Shown here: in pieces, positions 34,944-45,710 of the stretch
How the letters are laid out: every line of letters starts with the position of its first letter
Numbering within the stretch: position 1 is the stretch's first letter
From: Liolophura sinensis
Taxonomy: Eukaryota > Mollusca > Polyplacophora > Chitonida > Chitonidae
NCBI RefSeq assembly: GCF_032854445.1
Contig: NC_088302.1
Location: 25,879,080-25,941,079, forward strand
Length of the DNA stretch: 62,000 nt
Reading direction: 5' to 3'
Program-made: the position numbers and the translations under genes
The notes under the pieces: generated by a model
Databases searched by the model: none
What the model was told of the DNA's origin: nothing
The model's input: only the letters and a program-made list of their open reading frames with translations

Positions 34944-37900
34944 AAGATAACAACAACAACAACAACATTTCATCATTTGCACACCCATTCCGCATACATA
35001 TAGTAACATAGGCTGACTTTATTGGTGACTTCAAAAAAGCATTTCACTAACTTGCACATGACAAAGTGTTATTTCTTTTGTTTTGGGAGGATTAAAGCCA
35101 TTTAGGTGTGTCTTTTTTTTTTTTTTTTTTTTTTTTGCATTTCAGATGGCCTCAGAATACTTTTTAAATTTTTTTTTGACTTCTTAAGATATAATGCTGC
35201 TCTCATTGACCTTTATAAAATGAAAGAAAAATGTATATATTTTTACATCAGCACTTTGTATTTTATTTTGTAAGAAAGCGGATGGTGTCACCTGTGTGTC
35301 ATATATGACAACATCATTTGTCCATGAACGTCTTTAAAATGCAGATAATGGCTTTCCCCCTTTTTTAAAATAAAATCACAAAATTATGTGCAATCTAAGA
35401 ACAAATACATGTATGTGCTAATGTGCAAATGGTTTGGCAACCAGGAAGAATTGCGGTTTTTAATACACATTGTGAGGGCAGCTGGCATTTAAGTGCATTA
35501 TGATGGCATCTACGTACATTATGATGGCATCTATAGATGATACTTTTTTTGTCTGCATTATTGTAACCTCTGAAGCTGCTCTCCTGTATCTGGTGGCCAC
35601 CTCTTCTGTTGTACAGCACTTTGTTTAATTTTTACTCTACCATAATATATATATAGATGTATCAAGCTGCTATTTTGTGTTCTGTATTCATTTGTCTGCA
35701 AGACAGTACATTGCAGACCTTTTGTGCTTTATCAGGTGTATTTTTAATACTATGCGTATGTTACAATTACATTCTCACTCCATGTTTTCGGTTGAGCAAA
35801 GAAAGGTTGGAGTGTCCAGAAAGCTTGGATGTGTTTACTTTTGATGCTAGGTGTAGGCTTGTTACTGTGCTACAGACATTATTGTAGGATAAAGAGTGTG
35901 TGGGGAAAGCGGGAAAAATGTGCAGACTGTACATAACAAGACATGTTTCACGTGGCAATGTGATGTGCAATCACTGTAACAGAAATGTATTGAATCAGAG
36001 TATCTTTACAGGGAGGGATTTGTTTGATTTGTTTTGGAGTAGTAACGGAAGGCCATATATGCATAAGGATCACTATTATGGCACTGGTGGATAAAGTTGG
36101 GTCATATCATAGGTCTGTTGGCGGAGTGAGGGTGGTACTAAACACTAACACTAAAACTTAGGTCCCTTTAACATGCTGGTAGAATCACGTGTAGTTTGTC
36201 AACCCCTAGATGTTACCCTTTTCAGTGTTGTGGTGTTCACCGTTTCGCATCTGCATAGCTAACACGGAAAGGGTCTCTAAATTTGTTGGGGGAAATTAAA
36301 AAAAATGAAGATGTTAGACTTTTGTGAGGGTTCATTCCATTTGTGGAATTTGAAACACTGGGTTTAGTAAATTATAGACTATGGATTCGTTTAATATTTC
36401 CCATTCTAACAGATACTAATTCATTTAGATGACACCCCAAAGAAACTAGGATTAACTGAAACTGTAATTGAGGCTGAACCAATAACAGTAGGGGACAGGA
36501 AATGTTCATTGATTCTGGCCCCAAACAGGATCACCACTTCATGTGTACAAATTTTATAATGTTTTTGGAGCACAAGATATTTGTTTGAACCCAGCTTGTA
36601 TGTGAATAATAGTATGTTGTTTGTAAATCTTGTAACACTTTCTCACATTTATGTATACCATAGATAGTTGGGTGGATTCTCCTTCCAACAATTTTATCCT
36701 ATGTTGTATACCTTTACACTTGTTATTTCTTTAGCTCGGTGTTTACAAATACCATGGATTGGTAACATTGTTGTTTTCTGACCAACAGGTCTTACTAGAT
36801 ATGAGTGTAGCGTCAGTCTCAACACGATAATGCTAATCTGTCATGGCTAGCTGGTGGTACTCCTATGTATGCTGTTGGTTTTTAACATACTTTTTAGCAT
36901 GATTATGGCAATCTGCGTAGACATGGTTGTAGGATATGGAAACTAGAGTGTGTGACATTTGTTTTTATCAGGACCTTGGCATATTTTATAAACATTAAAT
37001 GAAACATTATGATGACATGTAAAATTTGCTTTAATATCCTGTAAATATTTTAATGCTTTTATTGAAATAATAGTGATGCTGATAATGTCAACATATCATT
37101 GGGAAGCACATCTTTGTTTGGGCAGATTGGTCTTGTACTGAAATACCATCAAGGTTCTTAAGTTCTGGCTAAGGGAAAATTTTACATCCATTACTGTACT
37201 GTTTTCTGCGTTATTTATCAAGGTTACACTGTTATATATGTAATTGTTGAAAGAATTTTTTGTTTGTTCATGTGTAATGATCTCTAGTAGGCTCTTGGAA
37301 TATACTGAAACACAAAGTTACTCTAGATAGCGTACATGGTAGTTTTGCATAATGTATTGCTTTTAAGATAAACTAGAGCACGAAACAAGCTGTACAAGGG
37401 TTGGCTTGCAAGAATCTGGTTAGCTGAGCATTGCTTCTCTAGCAGAACTTGATGATCTGCACATAGACTACATCCTACTCAAGTCACTATCATTTTTCTG
37501 CAATTCACAGAGAAAGACTCTTTAAACATAGGAGTGAAATGTTTGAAATTTTTTATGCCAACTTTCATAGCCTGTCATCTGATGCTGTATTGGCTCTATA
37601 CTGAAGGTGCATTTATGGTAGACAATATGTGCCAACATGCCTAATTGACCCTCAATCACGCCTTCACGAACGCCAAAAAATAACGGATTAGTAGAGGAAG
37701 CATTTAGAAAATATCAACAAACTGAACATTTTGGTGTTCTAAGCTCCTGACGGTTAGCTGTGGCAAACATTGTTTCGAAGGTTATGTATGTATGTGTATA
37801 TATATATGTTTATATATATATATATATATATATAATTAAATGGCTGTGCCAAGCGTCAGTAATATATATTCTAGTATACATGTAAATCCTTGTTTTCAGT

Positions 37901-38037
37901 GTATCATACTGTTCTATATTTGTTAATGATTAACTCCGCTTTCTGTTTTTGTAGATTCAATTATAGGTTTTTCGGTGAATAATTCTGTTTTTTAATTATT
38001 TTTACAAGTTCATTTCTTCACAGATTGAACAAAGTTG

Positions 38038-38074
<37 letters not shown>

Positions 38075-38210
38075 GTATAATGTCAGCGTTTGTTCTACTG
38101 TTGTCTAAGACGCATCATCCGTGGTACAAACAAAACCCTATTCCTTGAATAGGACGTCCATATTTAACGATTGACCTTGGCCTTATTTGGTCCCGTTTGT
38201 TCAATAAACC
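34944..38210 (+). other. Probable long 3'UTR of FERM gene
   Basis: No coding region recognised. AATAAA occurs at 35369-35374 and 38203-38208, both possible polyadenylation signals. The true end cannot be fixed from sequence. It contains poly(T) at 35113-35136 and (TA)n tracts at 37797-37834 and 38042-38068. Confidence 0.5.
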
Positions 38211-38584
38211 ACAACAAATGTCTGGACAGTACGATCTTGTGTTTCGTTCATTATTTTATGAAGTGTGTAGCTGTCTTTGGCGGTTCTGTCTCCATGAACC
38301 TGTATGTCTCCGTGGTAAGGGAAACTATTTACAGGCGTTTATTTGTCTGTCTGTGAGCAACCTTACGATAAACGGTTAGGTACTTATTTGGATGAAAGTT
38401 TTTGCACGGGTTAGTTTTTTTGCTGATGAACAGTCCAATTAATTTAGGTGTTAAACTGAATCCAGGAATTTTCTAAGCAGTTTTTAACTATTCAAAGATA
38501 GCACAAACATACAGAGTAGTGTCCCTTTATCTGTACTAATCGTATGTGATAAAGTTCGTTACTTGCCAAAGGTTGGTAGTTTAT

Positions 38585-38806
38585 GCCCAGAGAACTCTGG
38601 TTTCCTCCACCGATAATATTGGATGCCAGCGTATACCTGTCATCAGTCAACATCCCCGATGAACTCTTCACAAACTGGGACCAGACTGGCCACAGCATGG
38701 TTCCTGCAGGAGAGTGGCCAATGGTCAAACAGGGAGGTAGACATGTTTACTATAAAAGGGATCGATGCTAAGAGACAAATCACTACCCTACTTGCAGTTA
38801 GTAAAG
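38585..38806 (+). pseudogene. pogo/Tigger-type DDE transposase remnant
   Basis: One frame reads NIPDELFTNWDQTGHSMVPA then GEWPMVKQGGRHV. A second frame continues GIDAKRQITTLLAVS. Together they follow the order seen in pogo/Tigger (Jerky-like) DDE_1 transposases: ELxxNxDQTG (carrying the first catalytic Asp), VPxxxWTMxxxG, then GxxDKRQITxxLAxS. A frameshift near 38745 separates the halves and nothing else of the protein is recognisable. Confidence 0.72.
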
Positions 38807-39015
38807 TATTATTTGTCTTCTTTTTCCTAAATGGGGTTATATAGGATATAAAAACCAAGTCTACAGATTGAACGTCGGGTGCCCGAGATTAGGAGTCGGG
38901 ATTCCGACTTATATTTGACTGCCAAAGATGAGAGTATTTCGTGACTTTTTTCGCCTTGTGTCCCTGTTAAAGGCTCTGTGAAATAGCCTAATGTAGTCAA
39001 CAGACAGTAAATAAA

Positions 39016-39616
39016 GAATTGCAAAACTCTTAATATAATTCTGAATTACCTTATTACTTCACGTTATTTGGCCAAAACGAAGACCATGTAGCTCGAAACT
39101 AGATTGGCCTATATTCCAAAGCCATTGGTCACGGCATGTCTGGTGACTTGCTGTCTGTCGGCTGTAACGACCGCGTCATTCCGTTGAAGTTACTTTCTCG
39201 ACTTCAAACATCCCAAAATTCCAACACATCTGTAGAAAAATTGAGGACAACGTCACTGATGCCCAGTACCTCCCATCCACAGGCGCTAGAAGTGCGTGAA
39301 GCCTAATAGCCTACCCAAGAATTGCAAAACTCTTAATATAATTTTGAATTACCTTATTACTTCACGTTATTTGGCCAAAACGAAGACCATGTAGCTCGAA
39401 ACTAGATTGGCCTATATTCCAAAGCCATTGGTCACGGCATGTCTGGTGACTTGCTGTCTGTCGGCTGTAACGACCGCGTCATTCCGTTGAAGTTACTTTC
39501 TCGTCTTCAAACATCCCAAAATTCCAACACATCTGTAGAAAAGTTGAGGACAACGTCACTGATGCCCAGTACCTCCCATCCACAGGCGCTAGAAGTGCGT
39601 GAAGCCTAATAGCCTA
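39016..39616. repeat. 303-bp tandem duplication
   Basis: Two adjacent copies (39016-39318 and 39319-39616) are almost identical. I see only C/T, A/T and A/G single differences over about 300 bp. Content not recognised. Few differences mean a recent event or an assembly artefact. Confidence 0.93.
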
Positions 39617-39639
39617 CGGGCAGTCGTCATAGGCTGATG

Positions 39640-39850
39640 GATAGAAGTGAAAGCCAAAGAATTAAAGGTACATGTATACAAAACGAATTTCAACCGGCAT
39701 CACATAATGTCTCAAATATTTGTTTATTTATTGGATTGGTGTTTTACACAGTACTTAAGAATATTTCACTTACACGAGGACGGCATGTCTCAAATAAAGC
39801 CAACCTTCAACGTGTCCACTCGTTCGCCTACCGTGGGGTACACTCCAAAA
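39640..39850 (-). repeat. Dispersed repeat X, copy 1 (split by SINE)
   Basis: AAAACGAATTTCAACCGGC, ACATAATGTCTCAAAT and AAAGCCAACCTTC, GTGTCCACTCGTTCGCCTAC follow the same order as AACGATTTTCGACCGGCCCC, ACAATGTCTCC and AAAGCCATCCACCAACAAC at 53516-53600. The SINE at 39719-39784 interrupts it. Confidence 0.65.
39719..39784 (-). repeat. SINE family 1 tail-only insertion with 12-bp TSD
   Basis: Only about 66 bp of SINE 3' end (TTTATTGGATTGGTGTTTTA, AAGAATATTTCACTTACAC). Exact direct repeats ATGTCTCAAATA lie at 39707-39718 and 39785-39796. A very strongly 5'-truncated retroposition. Confidence 0.88.
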
Positions 39851-39867
39851 AATAAGCTAATTAGGTC

Positions 39868-40065
39868 GAAACAGATATTCGTTTACCAGCTATCAACCAA
39901 TAAGGACGTTCCAGGTTAATAATCGCAAGGCACGACGTCTGACACAAACCTCCAAAGAATTAAGAAAGTATATAAAGTACGAAAATAGGACGGAATCATG
40001 CATTGATATTGGAAAGATGCAAAGTATGTTCCTTGCGACTGAGTGAAATCAGTATTCACGAAAGT
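39868..40065 (+). repeat. Dispersed repeat Z, copy 1
   Basis: Blocks ATTCGTTTACCAGCTATCAA, CCAGGTTAATAATCGCAAGG, AAGAATTAAGAAAGTA, GGAAAGATGCAAAGTATGTT and GAGTGAAATCAGTATTCA match the reverse complement of 46105-46372 in order. Class unknown. Confidence 0.7.
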
Positions 40066-40204
40066 GAGGCTGGAATATATTATGTTATTACAATGTAATA
40101 CCGTATTATATTCAACATATTATCCTATTAGTATAATTGTATAATAATATGCTATATAATATGTTTATATTGAGTTAGTAGAACGTGTGTGTTATATTTA
40201 ACAG

Positions 40205-40945
40205 ATGAGTTCAAAGACAAAAAGTTCCATGATTTTATGATGAATTCGGAGAGTGACATTCAACAAACTATATACAAGTATACATGCAACTCAGCAAAGT
40301 TCACTCGAGCGCCTCTCTCAACTGGAAAGAACTCAAGTCTCTCATTTCTAGCCTACAGCATTCTGACTCTATCGTTCAAATCATAGACAAAGTGCAGAAG
40401 AGTCACGCCGAGGAAAGCAAAAAACTTAAATCAAATATGCAAGCACTTTCTGTGGTAAACCGTGACCTTCAAGGAAAAAAGTCCTTGACCAGGAACGGTA
40501 TAGGCGGCGATATAATTTACGTTTCGGAGGAACTGATGAAAAATCTGATGAAAATACTTTTCAGATTGTAAAGTCTGTTATTGAAGACAAGCTGGAACTG
40601 ACGGACATCAATACTGAAAACGCACACCGTGTGGGAATACAAGGAGAGGGTCAAAATGGCCATATTTTGGCTAAATTCTTGTACCGTCCCCAGCGGTATT
40701 TAAAGCCAAGGAACTTCTGAAAGATTTGTCTGTACTTGTATCTGAAGATCTGGCCCCCGAAGACAGGCGTCAAAAGAACAATGCCAGGGGTCTGATGAAC
40801 ATATACTATATGGAAGGCGAAAGGGTGCGTTTTGCGCGAGGGAAACTGTTTGTTGACAATAAGGAAGTGTCTATCCCCGAGAACCAGCGGTTCGCTCGCC
40901 GTGTATCCAAACATATGCCCCCTCCCTTCGTTTCCCAATTGGTAA
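40205..40945 (+). pseudogene. Non-LTR retrotransposon ORF1 remnant
   Basis: Three frame-shifted pieces: a helical charged segment (QIIDKVQKSHAEESKKLKSN) resembling an ORF1p coiled coil, then ENAHRVGIQGEGQNGHILAK and LVSEDLAPEDRRQKNNARG, ending VRFARGKLFVDNKEV. The order (HRxG, xxAKF, xxSEDLxxExRxxR, xxxxGKLxVDxK) is that of L1-like ORF1p RNA-binding domains. At least two frameshifts make it non-functional. It belongs with the ORF2 remnant downstream. Confidence 0.75.
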
Positions 40946-40979
40946 CACTAGACAATGTGAAGCTGCATGTTCATCAGCA

Positions 40980-41152
40980 TATTTGGATAATGCGCAGTTG
41001 CATCTTACATGCCATAATTTTAACACTTGTCTTGAAGAGTATATTTTCTCTGTATATATTATATATATAATATGCAGAGAAAATATACCGTTTACAAAAT
41101 TAGAACATCGCACGTAATTATAAGGTGCAACTGCGCATTATCCAATATATTC
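40980..41152. mobile_element. Foldback MITE (~170 bp palindrome)
   Basis: The arms TTGGATAATGCGCAGTTGCA (left) and TGCAACTGCGCATTATCCAA (right) are perfect inverted repeats. Inner arms GTATATTTTCTCTG (41039) and CAGAGAAAATATAC (41075) extend the pairing toward the centre. The flanks are AT-rich (ATAT on both sides). No coding capacity. It sits between ORF1 and ORF2 of the LINE. Confidence 0.82.
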
Positions 41153-41161
41153 TAATTAACA

Positions 41162-41164
<3 letters not shown>

Positions 41165-41225
<61 letters not shown>
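41165..41225. repeat. Compound (TA)n(TATG)n microsatellite
   Basis: About 19 TA units followed by about 6 TATG units, 12 bp downstream of the foldback MITE. Confidence 0.97.
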
Positions 41226-41783
41226 CAAGTGAATGTGTACCCATGAACGCCTGTTGCATTACCTGGTAGTATAGCTGTCGGTAGCTCCCTCAACATAGCA
41301 CACCACACTTTCCTAAAACTAGTTTGCATGCACGCTGCTTTCGTGCTTCTTTCACAAGTTCTTACTGAATGACTCTGTATAGTGAAAACCTTTATGAATT
41401 GTGCCATGACAATGCTGGTGACCCCCGTGTCGTATCCACAGTGCGTGCACGCTTTTGAACTCACAGCATCTTATCATTATATTCACCCATACTGCACCGA
41501 CTATGTGCTTTCGACTCTATGTTGAAACCTCGTGTTAATTACATCCACTTACTGTGTTGTGTCACTTGTAGAAAACCCTACACAACCTTATGGTTAATAT
41601 ATGTTTTTTGTGAATATATTGTGGCTCTTTTACAAATCGGCTTTTCACTTTTTTTGTATTCGTTATGTATTTTTTTAATGTATTACTTATCTATATGTAC
41701 CTTACACCTGTAATTAACACTCATTGCCGGCTTTTTTATGTGGAAAAATTTTATAGAATCATTCGCATATTACTCAACTAAAT
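41226..41783. other. Unassigned sequence between LINE ORF1 and ORF2
   Basis: No domain recognised on either strand. It may be retroelement spacer or an older insertion. Confidence 0.4.
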
Positions 41784-44440
41784 ATGGATAATGACACAGA
41801 CTCTTATATGCCTGTTTCACCTCACAATTCATTCTCCCACCTGCCATTCCATGATGTTCCCTACATAACACCTACTTCATCATCAACTGCCTCGTCCACC
41901 GTCCCAACATATAAACTTGATATTATGGAACAGGTGTGCTTCAATCCAATTGAACTGAATGACTATGATGTACCTAAAACACATATTGATGACAACGAAC
42001 ATGAAATTGCCTATTGGCCTAGCTTAAAGAAAAAATTGACGAAATTACATGCTTTATCCATACTCTCAATCTTAACTTTTCAATCCTTGGATTTTCGGAG
42101 AGTTGGCTCAGCCCGTTCACCGAATGCTTATATTCTATGCGAGGCTACACTTTATATTCTGCCTCCCGAGATAAACGGAAGGTAGGAGGTGTTGCACTCT
42201 ATGTTAATAGCTCTTTTGAGTCTCGCAAGATACGCGAGATGAAGTCTACAGATTTTTCGATGAAGGTTGTGGATATGAGTCGTTCTTTGTGGAGAGCGCC
42301 GCTCCGTCAAATGTCTGTGTTGTTGGAATTATTTATCGCCAATCAATCTGTCAATCTGTTTAAAGAAAATGTTCAAAATATACACTGGCCTAATATTCAA
42401 TCATCGGATAGTGTTAATGGGGCTTTATCCTGTTTTACTGCGAAATTATCCGTAACATACTACACATGCTTTCCTGTAGTGACCATTGACAGCCCTTCAA
42501 AACATACTCGCAAACCTTGGGTCAAACGAGGTATTTTACGGACTGTATTCGAGAAGAACAAACTTTATCACAAGTATTTGAAATCTACAGATATACCGAC
42601 TCGCGTCAAATATAGTTCGTACAGGAACAAACCGAACAACTTGATCCGATTTTCGCGAAAGGATTACTTCTAAAAAAAAGTAAACGGCCAAAATCACAAT
42701 ATGATAAAAAGCTAGAAAATATTGAATGATCTAATGAGGTGTGGTAAATGCAAGAACATGCCTAAATGTTTCAATATTGATAGCTTATCTGTTTCAGATA
42801 AAACTGTCATTTCCAATAGATTTAATGACTTTTTTTCGACTATTGCTTCCAGTCTTGATGCTAAGATACCCACAAGCCCTAAACATTTTTCAGATTTTCT
42901 TGGTGAGCCTGTAGAAGAAACTTTTCAATTTTCTCCAGTCTCGCCTGATCTTGTTGAAACCACTATACACAGTTTAAAGTCATCAGCTCCAGGCTTAGAT
43001 GATATTTGCATGTCTGATCTCAAACTTGTGGCAAAAGATATTTCAACTCCCTTTGCACATATAGTTAATTTGTCTCTCATGTCGGGTTGTATGCCGTCTA
43101 CGTTGAAATCTGCAAAAAATTCCCCCCATTTTTAAATGTGGTGACCCCAATGACATCGCAACCTACTGTCCTATCTCAGTATTACCTGGTCTGAGCAAAA
43201 TAATGGGAAAATAGTAGTAAACATGATGAATGATTTTGTGACAGCCAATGACATCATTTCTCCCAACCAGTTTGGTTTTAGAACTGGGCACTCTACTACC
43301 CACGCGGCGTGCACTCTATACAACTATCTTGTAGCTGCCAAAGACGCCAAACAACATTCTGTCGTGTCTTTCCTTGACCTGTCAAAAGCTTTTGACACTG
43401 TCAACCACAAAATCCTTCTACAGAAACTCGAATACTATGGATTTCGAGCTCAAAGCGTTTAGTGGTTCGAGAGCTACCAATCTGGGCGATCCCAATCATT
43501 TCATTTTGAGGGAAGTATGTCAAAAGACCGTAAGGTAAAAAGTGGTGTTCCCCTGGGCTCCATTCTCTATCTTATATTATTTTTATTGTACATTAATGAC
43601 ATCACAGCATCATCAGACATTCTGAATTTTGCATTATTTGCTGATGATACAAATGTCTGCATTTATGCGCCCACTATGTCTGTAGAGTTGCATAAAATTT
43701 CCGATTGGCTGACAGCTAACCGCTTGTCCCTTAATATTAGTAAAACAAAATGCATGCACATAAATGTATCCAAAAGTAAGGCACTTCCGCCACCGCTATA
43801 TTTGCATGGCGTTGAAATAGTCAGCCTTCAAGAACACAAGTTCTCGGGAGTTTATTTTAATTCAAGGCTGTCATGGACATCTCATATTAACTTTATTAGT
43901 AAGAAGGTATCCAGAAATATTGGCACATTCGAGCAAATGTCAACAAATAAGCACTGCATATTTTCTACTACTCTCTGATGTTCCCTTATCTTTCCTATTC
44001 AAATGTTTTATGGGGTAACACATACATGAGTCATCTCCATCCCTTAGTAATTCTTCAGAAACGCATCATCCGCCTCATCACTTTCTCATAAAGACTGGAT
44101 CATGCGGCTCCAATATTTAAGAACCTCAAAATCCTCCCACTTGCACAAATACAGATACTCATCCTTGCTACTCGCACATAAATTCACTCACCAATCACCC
44201 TCTCTTCCTCTCAAATTTCAACAGCTGTTCAAAAGACAATCTGACGTTCACAATTACCCAACCAGATCCTATTCTTTCAATCTTCATGTACCTTTTCTAA
44301 CTTCAAATCTATCCACACATTTCATCAGATCATCAGCCCACAGAGAGTGGAATAGGCTTCCTCCAAACCTCAAAGTAATCAATGTCACGTCTTTATTCAA
44401 ATCCAGGTTAAAAGATTTTTTAATTAACAATATTTGATCC
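41784..44440 (+). pseudogene. Non-LTR retrotransposon ORF2 (endonuclease + reverse transcriptase), broken
   Basis: Several frame-shifted pieces. At 42090-42240 GFSESWLSPFTECLYSMRGY and GGVALYVNSSF match the AP-type endonuclease. From 42722 the pre-RT region (NRFNDFF, SAPGLDDI) leads to the [16 protein letters not shown], then [16 protein letters not shown] (motif A Asp), SGVPLGSILYLILFLLYIND (motif B; the family usually has GVPQGS) and ALFADDTN (catalytic FADD). The thumb and C-terminal part NYPTRS and HREWNRLPPNLK end at 44437. In-frame stops (43462, 43978) and an endonuclease deletion inactivate it. CR1/Jockey-group by motif style; exact clade undetermined. Confidence 0.88.
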
Positions 44441-44752
44441 ACATTAGTCATACAATCCAAGAGACAGAAGATGTCACACAAAATATTATTCACACTATTT
44501 TATAGTTAACTTAGGTTTTTGTAGTGTTACATTTCTATGTTAATTTTTTTCCCAGGTAAATTTGTTTTTACCAATACAATTGTTCAATAATTATCATTCC
44601 TCACCAAGCATGTATTATTATTATTTGATAATAATGAATCAGGGAAAGAACAAGTCCCTCGGACTTTATTCCCGCCATTTACGAGATATGTAATTATACA
44701 TATATTTACGTATGGTGAATAAACATTCAATTCAAAAATTCAATTCAATAAT
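44441..44752 (+). mobile_element. Probable LINE 3'UTR and tail
   Basis: Non-coding sequence after ORF2 ending in short ATTCAATTCAA repeats (44725-44750) after GAATAAACATTCAATTC. Short-word 3' tails instead of poly(A) fit the CR1-like group. Confidence 0.6.
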
Positions 44753-44834
44753 CTGTCAAAATAACAGAATACATTGTAACATCACTCAAATAAGAGACAT
44801 TCTGTTAAATATAACAATTTTTTTTAGAGTATTA
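44753..44834. mobile_element. Partial MITE, family of the 57.3-kb element
   Basis: ATCACTCAAATAAGAGACAT and TCTGTTAAATATAACAA match the right arm of the 57296-57506 MITE. The left arm is reduced to TCTGTCAAAATAACAGAA. Confidence 0.55.
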
Positions 44835-44919
44835 TCTGCTCGAATCCACCGTAAGACAATTAGTGAAAAAACCGATCCCTAGTGTGCTCCGCTATATACA
44901 TGTAAGTGCCACTGAAACA

Positions 44920-45060
44920 ACAAAAAAAAATGGATTTGGAAATAGCCTACGAACGATGGATTCGAGCTGGATAAATTTGGAGGTGAAGGCCTTATGTCTT
45001 GAATCTCAAAGACATTTTTTGGGACCGGTCGAAAGTCGTTTCATACCTTTGTGCGGTTTC
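44920..45060 (+). repeat. Dispersed repeat X, copy 2
   Basis: GGATTTGGAAATAG, GATGGATTCGAGCTGGATA, then GACCGGTCGAAAGTCGTTTC match the reverse complement of 53510-53655. A reversed fragment of the same repeat (CTGCTCGAATCCACCGTAAG) lies just upstream at 44840, so the pair forms an imperfect palindrome. Confidence 0.65.
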
Positions 45061-45600
45061 AGCACGAGAGAGCACGTTTAATACCGTCGGCAACTCTAAA
45101 ACCTCAACAAATTCAACAATGGACACATTGCATGTTACATTAGAGGAATGTTCTCTGACCTGAACAGATTATTTAATGATTTCTGTTTGATGAAGTTCAT
45201 ATGTGCCCATATCTGGACAACACGTTTTAGTCTCCAATACTATATGAATTGTGTTTTCAAACTGCACCTTTAGATACCTTGTCGAATGTATTGAGGATTT
45301 AGGGTATAGCAAAATTGTCCCACCTTACACCGTCCTATAGCGGCTATAGGCCTACATTCACAAGTTGAGTTACAAGATTGTCCATATCATTTAGCGTTTG
45401 CAAAGTTGAAAATGCAATAATCACCGCCTAATCTCGGGAACATACATATGTGTGAAAACCGACACGATATCACTAACACTTCTGCTATGGCGTGTGTTCT
45501 GGCTGCTGCGTGCTCCTCAGTGCGCATATGCGGACTTGGTATTCGTTCGTTTATGTTTTCAGTCCTCTTTTTTTTCAGCATGCCTGTAGTGGCGCGCTAA
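45061..45600. other. Intergenic sequence upstream of gluconokinase
   Basis: No gene recognised. GC content rises toward 45600. Confidence 0.45.
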
Positions 45601-45669
45601 GGTTAACGGCCCTTCTCGCGTAATCGGCCATTTGTCAATAGACCAGATGGCGGACGTCAAGTCGTCGAT
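45601..45669 (+). promoter_or_regulatory. Gluconokinase 5' region with YY1-like site and overlapping uORF
   Basis: CpG-containing sequence. AGATGGCGGAC (45646) resembles the YY1 motif often found at start sites of housekeeping genes. Its ATG (45647) opens a 9-codon uORF stopping at TGA 45674-45676, overlapping the main ATG (45670) in another frame. Translation of the kinase would need leaky scanning, or transcription starting downstream of 45647. Confidence 0.45.
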
Positions 45670-45710
45670 ATGGTGATCGTGGTAGTCATGGGCGTCTGTG
45701 GCTCTGGGAA
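45670..45710 (+). CDS. IDNK: IDNK exon 1 (start and P-loop)
   Basis: MVIVVVMGVCGSG plus two bases of Lys, donor GTAAGC. The start is chosen because the P-loop strand begins immediately, as in animal gluconokinases. An upstream ATG is out of frame. Confidence 0.85.

Noticed and set aside
41156-41464. 102-codon minus-strand frame containing a CTHCGYDTG zinc-finger-like start
   Set aside because: Only one possible CxxC pair and no second pair. It runs into a microsatellite.
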